Below, piece after piece: positions 28,195 to 38,596 of a stretch of 64,000 nucleotides of DNA. Made by a program: the position numbers and the translations under genes. Numbering within the stretch: the stretch's first letter is position 1; each line of letters opens with the position of its first letter. The notes beneath the pieces were generated by a model. The model had not been told where the DNA came from. It made no database searches and saw only the letters and a program-made list of their open reading frames with translations. Source of the DNA: Symbiodinium natans (Eukaryota; Sar; Dinophyceae; Suessiales; Symbiodiniaceae); assembly GCA_905221605.1 (NCBI GenBank), contig CAJNDS010002523.1, forward strand, positions 862,001 to 926,000. Direction: 5' to 3'.

Positions 28195-28990
28195 AAAAAC
28201 TTGGGTAAAACCAATGTTTTGGAGAGGCCACCTTCAAGAAACATTGGTAAAACCAATGTTTTGGAGAGGCCACCTTCAAAAAACATCGGCAAAACCAATG
28301 TTTTTGGAGCCTCTGCTCAGGAAACATCGCAAAAACCAATAAAAACCATAAAAACCATGATTTTTCAGAGTACTCGGAGACCCCAAGCCCATAGTTTGGA
28401 AAATCATGGTTTTTATGGTTTTTATTGGTTTTTGCGATGTTTCGTGAGCATGGGCTCAAAACACATCGGTAAAACCAATGTTTTTTTGAAGGTAGGGGTT
28501 CAAAAACATTGGTAAAACCAATGTTTTCGAGAGGCCACCTTCAAAAAACATCGGTAAAACCAATGTTTTTGGAGCCCCTGCTCAGGAAACATCGCAAAAA
28601 CCAATAAAAACCATAAAAACCATGAATTTTCAAACTACTCGGAGACCCAAGCCCATAGTTTGGAAAATCATGGTTTTTATGGTTTTTTTTGGTTTTTGCG
28701 ATGTTTCGTGAGCATGGGCTCAAAAAACATCGGCAAAACCAATGTTTTTTGAAGGTAGGGGTTCAAAAACATTGGTAAAACCAATGTTTTGGAGAAGCTT
28801 GGGTCTCCGAGTAGTTTGGAAAATCATGGTTTTTGTGGTTTTTATTGGTTTTTGCGATGTTTCGTGAGCATGGGCTCCAAAAACATCGGTAAAGCCAATG
28901 TTTTTTGAAGGTAGGGGTTCAAAAACATCGGTAAAACCAATGTTTTGGAGAAGCCACCCTTTTTTGAAACATCGGTCAAGCCGAGGTTTC
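28195..28990. repeat. Palindromic subterminal repeats of the DNA transposon
   Basis: Several copies of a unit made of AAACATTGGTAAAACCAATG-type palindromes (arms ACATTGGT/ACCAATGT), the block GGAGAGGCCACCTTC, and longer inverted arms: AAACATCGCAAAAACCAATA near 28323 and again near 28587, with reverse complements near 28405-28443, 28665-28705 and 28830-28863. Very dense foldback potential. Only the right end of the element has it. Likely binding or regulatory sites for the transposition proteins. Confidence 0.88.
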
Positions 28991-28998
28991 AAAAAAAA

Positions 28999-29023
28999 GG
29001 TAGGTCCATGGGGGGGGGGGGTA
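28999..29023. repeat. Right terminal inverted repeat
   Basis: GGTAGGTCCAT + G12 + TA, the exact inverse of 23844-23868. Followed by CC and an (AT)n run. Confidence 0.93.
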
Positions 29024-29052
29024 CCATATATATATATATGCAGAGAGAGAAA

Positions 29053-29153
29053 CTTACTGGCCCAAAACCCAAGGAAATATAAGTTGGAACTTTCAGAATA
29101 AACTACCTTATAGGAAGCCCAAAAGTTGAAAAGTTGGGTTTTGAGCCAGTAAG
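29053..29153. mobile_element. Inverted-repeat element with 20-bp arms
   Basis: CTTACTGGCCCAAAACCCAA at 29053-29072 and TTGGGTTTTGAGCCAGTAAG at 29134-29153 are inverse with one mismatch. 101 bp, non-coding, immediately beside the large transposon. After it, ACAATTATAAAATCCAGC is directly repeated (about 29198 and 29243). Confidence 0.8.
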
Positions 29154-31240
29154 GAAATAAGAAAGTAATGTTGACTTCACATTAATGATTCCCGCTACAA
29201 TTATAAAATCCAGCTGCCGGAACACAATAATGTAACCCCCACAATTATAAAATCCAGCCCGGAATATTTTTTTTACGGGCGCAGTGCTACTACCTAATAC
29301 TAAAACTAATAGTACGTCCTACCAGGATTTAGGCGAATATAATTGAGGAGGCCCTGGCCGGAGAGATTGATCAATCAAGGAAGGGGGGGGGTTTATTAAT
29401 GCGAAGTCAACATTATTTTTAATACAAAAAAACCTCGCCTTGCCCCTTCCAGGGTTGCCCGTGCCAGGGTTGCCCCCGCCAGGGTCGCCCCCGCAGTTGC
29501 CCCCGCCAGGGCCCTTGCGCCAGCGGGTGGCCGGGCCTTCCGCGCTTGGCCCTCGCCATTCTGCCATATGAATGAGCTTGGGTCCGGAATTGGGCTTGAG
29601 GGTGTTTTAAACACAGTATGGGTGAAACAGATTTTCCCGCTCCCTGTTGATCCAGGAAAGTGTAGGCTCAAGCAACAGCAGCAGTGAACACGTCCCACCC
29701 CGGCCAGCGGGGAGACAGGTGTAAGCCCCCTTGATAGGGGGGCCGTGGAGGGTAGACCGCTCTTAACCCGAAAAAGGCGGCAGTTTGGGTGGCTGGGGTG
29801 GGATCCGCTGCACCGAGGCGGCCCGACCCGCCACCACTGGCGCGGGTCGGGACCGCGGCACTTTGGAACACCCTAAACCCTAAACCCTAAACCCTTCAAA
29901 ACTTCCATTCTCCACCTCTCAGTGTTCGCCTCTTGGAGATTTCACCTCGTATGCCACACAAATTTCAGGGTTTGGGGCTTGAGGGACCCTAAACCCTTTT
30001 CAAGAAGTCTGGCCGAGACCTGGTAGGGCTTTAGGGTTCAGAGCTTGAGGGTTCTAGCTTTAAAGCTCGTGCAGAATCCTACTAACCCTGTACCGGAGCA
30101 TCCTACACCCTCCATATCCTCAAAACCCCAACCCCCAACCCCAAACCCCAAACCCCAAACCCCAAACCCTAAACCCTAAACCCTAAACCCTCCTGTTCGG
30201 GGCGGTCCACCAGGGAGCGCAGAAGGCCCTCAGCCTGGTCGAAGAGGATTTTGTCGGGCTTGTGGGGTTTAGGGTTTAGGGTTTAGGGTTTAGGGTTTAG
30301 GGTTTGGGGTTTGGGGTTTGGGGTTTAAGGTTTAAGGTTTAGGCTGTAGGGTTTAAGGTTCAGAAAATTTAGCTAGCTTTTAGGGTATTGTGGGATTTTA
30401 GGACCTCAGGGTTTGTAAGGGCTGCAGGGATGTTTCCGGGTTTTGGGGGTTTAGGGTGTAGGGTTTAGGGTTTAGGGTTACTGGTAGTTAGAGCTGGGCT
30501 GTTGGGCATGTTTTGGTTCATCGGGTCTTTTCGGGGTTTCGGGTTTAGGGCATTGGGGAATTACGGCATTAGGCTTGCAGGGTTTGAGAGTTTGGAACTT
30601 TGGGGCTGTGTTTTTTTTGAGTAGGGTTTGGGAGTTTAGCTGTTCGGAGCATCTTTTTGTGTATAGGGATGAAGGGATTTAGAGTTTCAGCGTTTAGGGA
30701 TTGAGCTCTTTGGGGCAGAAGGGCTTTCAGTGCTTTTAGGGTTTAGTTTTCTAGCTGCTGGGGGTATTTTTGGGTGGCTTGTCGGGTTTTTAAGATTTCG
30801 CTTTCAAGCTTTTAGGCTGAGGGTTTATTTAGCTTAGTGCTTTGAGGCTTTTCGGCTTTTCGGGTTTAGGGCTGCTCAGGGGGTCTAGGGTGTAGTATTT
30901 GGGAGCAAAGACAATTTGCAAGACCCTGTCAAGCCCCGGCGATTAACAACCCAACAATAACGCACCAAATTGCCTACCCCCCCTCAAACAATTCCATGAA
31001 GAGCCCCTACACCCAAAACCCTAAGCCCTAAACCCTAATATGAACACTCCCAAGACCCCCTAAACCCTACACCGCAAATTGCCCTGGAGGACCTAAACAA
31101 ACCTAAACACTAAAAGGCTGAACCCTAGACGCCTGAAAGCCCGTTCTTGTGATAACCAGCGAAAAACCCTATAGAAGACCTGGAAGCCAAACCAAACAAA
31201 GACCTAAACCCGAAACCCTGAACCCCGGAAGCGTTTACCC
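29154..31240. repeat. Minisatellite fragment and telomeric mosaic
   Basis: No gene. 29442-29510 is another piece of the TTGCCCCCGCCAGGG minisatellite. 29520-29860 is a GC-rich island without a recognised product. From 29870 on, CCCTAAA and TTTAGGG tracts alternate, and 30360-30900 is a long degenerate TTTAGGG-derived stretch rich in GGGTTT and GGCTTT. Confidence 0.8.
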
Positions 31241-31432
31241 TAACCCCTAAACCCCTGAACCCCTAAACCCCTAAACCCCTAAACCCCTCAACCCCTCAAC
31301 CCCTCAACCCCTCAACCCCTCAACCCCTCAACCCCTCAACCCCTCAACCCCTAAACCCCTAAACCCCTAAACCCCTCTAAGCCCCTAAACCCCTAAGCCC
31401 CTAAACCCCTAAACCCCTAAGCCGCTAAACCC
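31241..31432 (-). repeat. Octamer array CCCCTAAA / CCCCTCAA
   Basis: Eight-base variant of the telomeric unit with an extra C. A central block of CCCCTCAA is flanked on both sides by CCCCTAAA. Regular over about 190 bp. Confidence 0.93.
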
Positions 31433-31587
31433 TAAACCCTAACCCCTAAACCCTAAACCCCAAATCCCTCTCCAAGGCCTGGTTGAGACGCAGGGAGCGT
31501 GACTCGCCATCACCCGTCTGGGCACGCTGAAGGAGCACCTCAGGTCAAGGGTTCAGGGCGAGGGATTTAGGGTGTTTAGGGTTTGCG

Positions 31588-31693
31588 TTTAGGGTTTAGG
31601 GTTTAGGGTTTAGGGTTTAGGGTTTAGGGTTTAGGGTTTAGGGTTTAGGGTTTAGGGTTTAGGGTTTAGGGTTTAGGGTTTAGGGTTTAGGGT
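31588..31693 (+). repeat. Perfect TTTAGGG array
   Basis: About 15 uninterrupted heptamers. Another array of about eight lies at 31812-31866. Confidence 0.97.
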
Positions 31694-31869
31694 GTAGGGC
31701 TTAGGTTAGGGTGCAGGGTTTTATGGAAAGAAGGGTTTTTGTCCGGGGGCTGTCAGCCGGTGAACCTCCCGGAGATGGCTCGGAGAAAGACTTGGCCCAG
31801 TGCACTTCGACCAGGGTTTAGGGTTTAGGGTTTAGGGTTTAGGGTTTAGGGTTTAGGGTTTAGGGTTAG

Positions 31870-32527
31870 GGTTTAGGGTAGTTGTCCAGGAACCTGGGGG
31901 AATTAAAGGTTACCAAATTATAAGGTCATTAAATTACCCCCAAAAAGGTTAAAGGTTACCTACTCTTCTACTAGGACCATCTGTTCGAATTCACCATCTG
32001 TCGTCATGCTTCTTGCAAATCTCCTGGATCGCCTGCAGTGTGATGATTTCTTGCTCCCGCTGCCTGCCTCGGTGTCATCCGACCGGGTTCTGGGCCGGGT
32101 TTGCCCAACTTGTTCTTCTGCCTCCTGCGTTGCGCGATCTGACCTGCCTCAAACATTGGCCTGTAGACAGGGCAAACGTCCTTGCCGTCGCCACCAACTA
32201 AGCCACAACAGGCTCCAAATGGTCCCCTTTTTCAACCATCACTAAACCCTAAACCCTAAACCCTAAACCCTAAACCCTAAACCCTAAAGCCTAAACCCTA
32301 AACCCAAAACCCTAAACCCTAAACCCAAAACCCTAAACCCTAAACCTAAACCCTAAACCCTAAACCCTAAGCCCTAAGCCCTAAACCCTAAACCCTAAAC
32401 CCTCTCATGCTCTTTGAGCCATCAGGACTGTCTCCTGAGGAGACAGAAGTACGGGTTCTTCCAGGCCATCCTTCAGTTGGGAGAGCACCGTCCTCCTAGA
32501 CACCCCAACCGTAAACCCTGAACCCTA
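31870..32527. other. Island with short ORF, then CCCTAAA tract
   Basis: 31870-32240 is unique sequence with two overlapping plus-strand frames of 79 and 62 codons from about 32006; neither shows a family motif. 32241-32403 is a CCCTAAA array with several single-base variants. 32404-32527 is unique. Confidence 0.6.
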
Positions 32528-32647
32528 CAGGGTGGGGCCCCCTAGTTATAAGCAGAGTTATAAGGGCCCTAAATTGGGTTATAAGGACCCTAAGTTAGGT
32601 TATAAGTCCCTCAACTACAGTTAGTATAGTAAGGGGGCCCTACCCTG
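32528..32647 (-). mobile_element. 120-bp MITE family B, copy 2 (inverted)
   Basis: Same length and structure as 18797-18916 in reverse orientation, with TA at 32526-32527 and 32648-32649. One C-to-T change lies in the right terminal repeat. Confidence 0.93.
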
Positions 32648-33129
32648 TAAACGCAAAGGCTCCAGTGCAGTTCCTTTTTGGGTTAGTTATAGGGGATTCT
32701 ACTGCCCCAAAAAGGTACTGGGTACTACATATGAGCCTTGGAAGAAACCCTTGAAAACATGGGAAACTTGCGGGAGCCTTTTTGGGTCGAATCGGAGAGC
32801 CGGGCGCCTTTTTGTGAGGCCTTGTGGGCATGGAGTCTTTATGGTGCCTTCTAGGATTTAGGGCTTAGTGTCTAGGTTTCAGGGTTGAGGGTTTTCTTGC
32901 TGGTACCTGTCTCACATAAAAATGCCGAAGATGGCGTAAAGCCTCTTTGTGTCGGGGGGTGGCTGTGTCCATTGGAGCTGACACGCATACAACTTCTATG
33001 TGTTCCTCTCTCTTGAGAGTTTAGGGTTTGGGGTTTAGGGATGGTCAGAAGATGTTTTAGTTTATAGAAAAAGGTGGTGGTTTTTCGGGCTTCGGACCGG
33101 ACCGGGGGGGGGGGGGAATGAGAGGGTCT

Positions 33130-33216
33130 GGGGGGGGGGGGGGGGGGGGGGTAAGGGGAAGGGGAAGGGGAAGGGCAAGGGGAAGCGGAAGGGGAAGGGG
33201 AAGGGGAAGGGGAAGG
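33130..33216 (+). repeat. Poly-G followed by (GGGGAA)n
   Basis: 22 G at 33130-33151, then about ten GGGGAA hexamers with one GGGCAA and one GGGGAAGC variant. A strong G-quadruplex candidate on the plus strand. Confidence 0.95.
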
Positions 33217-34971
33217 CCTAATCGGCTATGGCCATGGCTCTAAGCAGCAATCTGCCAAACCCTTGTAACTCCCTCAAGCCTTCTTAAATTCAACCGCCAG
33301 ACAGCAAACCCCTCACAACCCTAAACCCTCAACCCTGAACCCTAGACCCTAAAAGCCTAAACTCTGAACCCTAAACCCTGACCCCTGAACCCTAAACCGA
33401 GTCCTGATCCCTAAACCCTAAACCCTGAAACCTGAACCCGAAACCCTAAACATCCCTAAACCCTAAACACTAACCCCACCCCCACCCCACATGCAATGAA
33501 ATTGCAGAAGGCCAACTTGCGCCAGGCCCTCGGTGCTCTTCTGCCGCCCGCACGTGCGGCCCTTCCATCTTGTAGGGTTTGGGGTTTCGGGTTTAGGGGT
33601 TAGGGGTTTAGGGTTTAGGGTTTGGGGTTTCGGGCTTAGGGATTCGGGGTTCAGGGGGTTGGGGCTCAGGGATTTTATGGTTTAGGGATTTAGGGGTTGG
33701 GGTTTAGGGATTTTGGGCTTGGGGTTTGGAGATCTTGGGTTAGGGTTTAGGGATTTAGGGTCTAGGGGTTTAGGGGTTTAGGGTTTAGGGACGTTACCCT
33801 GATACCTCAATATAGCCCCTAGATATCCTTATAAGAACCCCCTGTAAAATAGAAACCCTACTTAAAGAGACCACCAACCCATATGAGGCTTGAGGGTTAA
33901 GGGACTTACGGTTTGTCATCGTTGACAGATAGCCTGCACCCCCGACACTTGGAGGTTTAGGGATTAGGGTTTAGGGTGTAGGGTTTAGGGTTGAGGGCAA
34001 TGATTCTAGACCCTAAGCCCTGAACTCTACACCACAGCAAACCCAAACCGTCACCATTTAGCCCCCTGAAGCCCTAATCCCTAAACCCTCTATGCCCCAA
34101 ACTCTCCACACGAAAAAACCCCAAACCCTCTGCCCTAAACCCTAAACCCTAAACCCTAAACCCTAAACCCTGAACCCTAAACCCTAAACCCTAAACCCTA
34201 TGAGTGAACCCAACCCTATGAAAGATATTCAGGGTCTGGAGTGCAGGGCTGGATGCGAGGGCTTGGGGCTAGCGTTTAGGGTTTAGGGTTTAGGGTTTAG
34301 GGTTTAGGGTCTAGGGTCTAGGGTCTAGGGTCTAGGGTCTAGGGTTTAGGGTTTAGGGTTTAGGGTTTAGGGTTTAGGGTTTAGGGTAATACCCTAAACC
34401 CCAAACCCTAAACCGTTAGTACTGACCCCAAAACCAACGGACGCGCCCCTAAAGTGTGATCATCAGAGATTGGGGCTGATTCGGGGGTTAGGGTTTGAGG
34501 CTTAGGCTTTGGGATTAGGGGTTTAGGGTTTTAGGGGATTAGGGGATTAGGGGTTAGGGTTTAGGGTTTAGGGTTTAGGGTTTAGGGTTTAGGGTTTAGG
34601 GTTTAGGGTTTAGGGTTTCGGGTTTAGGGTTTAGGGTTTAGGGTTTAGGGTTTAGGGTTTAGGGTTTAGGGCGATTCTGGGCACAGCGAAGTGGCCTCGC
34701 GGAACAACAGCTCAGCCTCACAGTGCCAAGGGGATGTCATGCGCCCTAAACCCCAAGCCCTAAGCCCAAAACAGACCCTGAGCCCAAGAGACATACCCTA
34801 AACCCTAAACCCTAAACCCTAAACCCTGAGCCCAAAACCCTAAACCCTAAGCCCTAAGCCCTAAGCCTGAAAACCGACCCACACAGAAATGCAATAAACC
34901 CGGAACCCTTAGCATGGGCCCTTAAAAGGGTTCCCCTTATTTACCCCTTATATACCCTACACAAATTAAGG

Positions 34972-35025
34972 GCCCATACATCAGAACCCTTTACAGGAGG
35001 CTAGGGACCATATCAAAGGCCCATG
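34972..35025 (+). repeat. Dispersed element family G, copy 1
   Basis: Shares GCCCATAC, TCAGAACCCTTTA, GGAGG, AGGGACCAT with 55043-55136 and 57040-57090. Non-coding. Confidence 0.6.
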
Positions 35026-35192
35026 AAACCAATTTCAGACAGGAATTGAGACGCCAAGAGCCCTCCCTAGTCCCTCTGTAGAAGGTACTTGGGCCTTGGG
35101 GCAGCAAGCTTCGTGGATGTTGCCATGATGACATGGACTTGGCAACTAAGGTTGAGGGTTTAAAGTTTTGGACCTCAAGTAGGAGCCTGAAT

Positions 35193-35270
35193 ACTTAGAA
35201 TGGGGTTCTGTGGGTGGGTTATTATAGTATACTTATGGAATACTATTGTTAGTAATTATTCGCCCCATAT
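35193..35270 (+). repeat. Dispersed element family D, copy
   Basis: CTTAGAATGGGGTTCTG at one end and TTAGTAATTATTCGCCCC at the other; same order as 41719-41843 and 43790-43880. Confidence 0.65.
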
Positions 35271-35932
35271 GTGCCCCTGGTCAGCGGCCTCCTGCAACAG
35301 CGCCTCTTCTGCCTTGAAAGACTGCGGCTGATGCCTGCATGCAAGGACAGCACTATGCCAAATGATTCCCCTAAACCCTAAAGCTTTAACCCTAAGCTAG
35401 GGAATGTAGAATATCGAAAGTCGAGTATAGAAATCCTGAATCCTAAGCATAAGTAAAGCCCTAAGGCTATCTGACCGCTACAGCCCTAAACCCTAACCCT
35501 AAAAGCCCAAGGCCCAAAGCCCTAATAAACCCTAAACCCTAAACCCTAAACCCTTACTCCTGGCCGAGATTTCGTGCATCTTCCTCAGCGGCCCACCTAG
35601 AGTTTGGGCTTACATGCAGGTTGATGGTACTTCTTTATAAACCCTAAACCCTAAACCCTACAACCGTACTTATCACCCACTTATAAGCCCCTTAAGTGCC
35701 TTAAATATGGTTACAAGTACAGCTGTTTAGGGTTTAGGGTTTAGGGCTTAGGGTTTTAGGGTTTAGGGTTTAGGGACCATGCACCTCCAAGTAGGGTTTA
35801 GCGTTCGGGAAATCACCGGCCTCAAGTTGGAGCTGGGGCTCGTTTTCGGTATAACCTTTACCACTAAACCCTAAAAGGCTCAAGCGACTGCTGTTCGAGG
35901 CTTTCCCCTTTGGTTTCGAACATAGGAGAGAA

Positions 35933-36625
35933 ATGTCGGTGCGCCATGGCTCAGCCCTTGTGGCTGCGGCTGTGCGTGCCGCGTGCGATGCAAAAGCCCC
36001 GCGCCGCACCATCGCGGCGGTTGCCGCTGCTGCTGTGTCGGCCGCGTTGCGGCCGGCTGATGCTCCGGCTGCTGCGTCAGTGATGGTCCCGGGGAATGCT
36101 GCTTGCTCCCCGAGTGCTGGTGGTGACACTGGCGCTCTGGATGATGATGCCTTGGTCCGTCGTCTGCGTCAGCGCCGTGCTGAGCGCAGGCAAAGGAAGA
36201 GGCAGCAAAGGAGGGAAGCTGAGGCTGCGGTTTCTGCTCCTGGTGCATGTGACACGTCAGCTGACGTCGAGATGGTGCCTGGGATTGAGGGGACCCACTG
36301 TAGATATTCGACTGATGTTGACATTGAGTCCGGGCCGACTTCTGCGCCACCCGCATCTTCTTTGCCCCATGAAGATCGTGCTGATGGCGGTGGTGCTAAG
36401 CGGTCTGCAAGTTCGTCGATTGTAACATTCAAGGCCCAGAGTTCCCGGACAGCTCCTCCTGTTGAGCTGCCTGCGGCGTGGCGCAACAACTTCATCGGGT
36501 ACTGCAATGAGACGCCTCCTCATGGTGCTTCCTTCGACCGGCAAGGACGCCTGTGGAGATCGAAGCCTTCGACGACCCCTTTACCAAGTGAGGCTATCAA
36601 GCCTGGAAGAGGGAGAGGAAATTAG
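35933..36625 (+). CDS. Hypothetical Ala/Arg-rich protein
   Basis: 230 codons from ATG 35933 in a GC-rich island (about 35880-36640) surrounded by telomeric tracts. The N-terminal 60 residues are Ala-rich. Residues about 80-100 are strongly basic (RRLRQRRAERRQRKRQQRR). The C-terminus has PAAWRNNFIGYCNETPPHG. No family recognised. In support: composition unlike its surroundings, the longest frame of the island, and a weak AAAAGGCTCAAG (last eight bases as in the spliced leader) 47 bases upstream of the ATG. Against: a competing minus-strand frame of 158 codons overlaps it. It may be a gene fragment or a single-exon retrogene. Confidence 0.4.
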   Translation: MSVRHGSALVAAAVRAACDAKAPRRTIAAVAAAAVSAALRPADAPAAASVMVPGNAACSPSAGGDTGALDDDALVRRLRQRRAERRQRKRQQRREAEAAVSAPGACDTSADVEMVPGIEGTHCRYSTDVDIESGPTSAPPASSLPHEDRADGGGAKRSASSSIVTFKAQSSRTAPPVELPAAWRNNFIGYCNETPPHGASFDRQGRLWRSKPSTTPLPSEAIKPGRGRGN

Positions 36626-36854
36626 TTTGTTGGGCTGCAGCCCCCTTTCCATATTCACGTGCCCTGAGGGCGCCCATTTTTGTGTGCAAGCTCTGACTTG
36701 CTCGACCTTACCTGCGCTCCTTGTAGCCATCATTTTCGTGCAGGCCTGGCAAGCCTGTTTCACCTTACCGTTGCAGACTACGGTCCGAACGGGGCTGGGG
36801 CTCAACTCAAACTCCACTGATTCCCCTCAGTATGATACTCTACACCTTCCGAAA

Positions 36855-36923
36855 TTATTGGGGTCCTTACTAGAAGGGAGTCTTACTATTTGGGGCCTAG
36901 ATAGGGGGTCCCCCTACTTTCGT
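36855..36923 (+). repeat. Dispersed element family E, copy 2
   Basis: TTGGGGTCCTTAC, AAGGGAGTCTTACTATTTGGGG, GGGGGTCCCCCTACTTTCG; closest to 48677-48759. Confidence 0.7.
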
Positions 36924-37617
36924 AAACTTTCTGGTGAATCTACCGCTATCTTGACATTGCATAAGGCCCACTTCCAGGGCAATCGAACAGGCAAGCTAGA
37001 ACCTGGATAACCCTCTACCCCTAAACCCGAAAACGCCAGGATCCACACTTGAAGGTTCGCGTGTAGTTTTATGGAAGGCTATAAGAACCCAAAACAGGGT
37101 CACGACCGGTGAGTACTGTAGTTTCTCTACTCGCTCAAATACAACAAAGAAGGCCCGCAAGTTCCCTCAGCCCGAAACCCTAAACCCGCAACCCTACACC
37201 CTACACCCTACACCCTAAACCCTAAACCCTAAACCCAGAACCCTGAACCCTCAACCCCAAACCCTAAACCCTAAACCCTAAGCCCAAAGAAGAAGCCTTT
37301 TGCTGCTGAAGCCTTGGGCTCGGACATGTTGGAAGTGGCGAGGCTCTCTCCATGCTCCATAAGCAGGACTTCGCCGAGTCTCCTGAGATGGGGTTTTAGG
37401 GGGTGAAGGGTTCCCTGTAGCCCTAAACCCTAAACCCTAAACCCTGAACCCTGAACCCTAAACCCTAAATCCTAAACCCTAAACCTAGGGCTTTGCGTTT
37501 GGGGTTTAGGGCTCAGGGAACACCTTGGAGAAGACAGCCCTATAGCCTTCAAGCCTCAAATGTCAAATGCCTGCAGCAGGTTTGCGGATACCCAACAACC
37601 TCGGAGAACGCAGTCCA

Positions 37618-37714
37618 AACCTTAAACCCTTAAACCCTTAAACCCTTAAACCCTTAAACCCTTAAACCCTTAAACCCTTAAACCCTTAAACCCTTAAACC
37701 CTTAAACCCTAAAC
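37618..37714 (-). repeat. Octamer array CCCTTAAA
   Basis: About twelve uninterrupted eight-base units with an extra T relative to the telomeric heptamer. Confidence 0.95.
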
Positions 37715-38493
37715 CCTTCAACCCCACACCCGAAACAATGAACCCTGAACCCTAAACCGCAGTAGGGTCGATACGACTGGGCAGCAGTGGTCTTCAAAAA
37801 CAGGAAGGAAGCCCAACGAGCTGCAAAAAACCCAAAAGCTTTGGGGCTTTGGGTGTAGAGTAGCCCTAAACCCTAAACCCCCAACCCTGTATGTCATGAA
37901 GAAGGCATTTATCTTAGCAGTTTGAGTGAGTGTATACGTGTGGATATTAGGCTGTGGTCGTCAGGCGTTGGGGCTTCCTCTTCGCCGTTCTCATGGAAGA
38001 AGAAGGGTTTAGGGTTTAGGGTTTAGGGTTTAGGGTTTAGGGTTTAGGGTTTAGGGTTTAGGGTTTAGGGTTTAGGGTTTAGGGTTTAGGGTTTTGCTCA
38101 TGAAGTTGGACTTGAATATAAGGTGCCCTGTTTGTCAGCTCCTTCCGGCCGCGAACGACTAGCCCCCATCGCTGCCAAGGCGGGGTCTTCGGTTAGGGTT
38201 TAGGGTTTAGGGTTTAGGGTTTAGGGTTTAGGGTTTAGGGTTTAGGGTTTAGGGTTTAGGGTTAGGGTTTAGGGTTTAGGGTTTAGGGTTCAGGGTTTGG
38301 GGTTTGGGGTTTAGGGTTTCGGGCTATAGGGATAAGGTCTGCGACCCAACCCTAAAGGAGAAACGTCGCCGCTGTTTTGGGCGTTACGGGGATATATACG
38401 CGTAGTGGGATGAAGAGTCCCTTCTTGTGGTCCCTCCGAATCACTGCACCCTGCACCCTACACCCTGCACCCAAGCCCGGAAGCCTAAAACTA

Positions 38494-38596
38494 AATCCCT
38501 AAACCCTAAACCCTAAACCCTAAACCCTAAACCCTAAACCCTAAACCCTAAACCCTAAACCCTAAACCCTAAACCCTAAACCCTAAACCCTAAACC
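38494..38596 (-). repeat. Perfect CCCTAAA array
   Basis: About 14 heptamers. A 100-bp unique island follows and then a TTTAGGG array starts at about 38696, giving a telomere-capped-fragment arrangement. Confidence 0.96.

Larger units (their letters stand above)
23844..29023 (-). mobile_element. 5.18-kb DNA transposon with ISXO2/Merlin-like transposase and P-loop ATPase
   Basis: Seen: perfect 25-bp terminal inverted repeats, reading TA, twelve C, ATGGACCTACC at 23844-23868 and the exact reverse complement at 28999-29023. Both flanks are (AT)n runs, so the element appears to have landed in a TA microsatellite; the target duplication cannot be sized there. Two long minus-strand ORFs lie inside, ATPase first and transposase second in the direction of transcription, 423 bp apart. 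The right 0.8 kb is a palindromic subterminal repeat region. Known: ISXO2/IS1595-type DDE transposases occur in bacteria and in eukaryotic Merlin elements. Inferred: one autonomous transposon in which a helicase- or AAA-like ATPase works with the transposase. I know of no described eukaryotic element with this pair. Confidence 0.85.
32650..35932. repeat. Telomeric mosaic, poly-G and GGGGAA repeat
   Basis: No gene. Poly-G runs at 33104-33116 and 33130-33151. A GGGGAA hexamer repeat follows at 33154-33216. TTTAGGG arrays at 34270-34388 (with a block of GGGTCTA units) and 34551-34671. A head-to-head junction TTTAGGG-TAATA-CCCTAAA lies at about 34380-34396. A family G copy is at 34972-35025 and a family D copy at 35193-35270. 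Confidence 0.85.
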
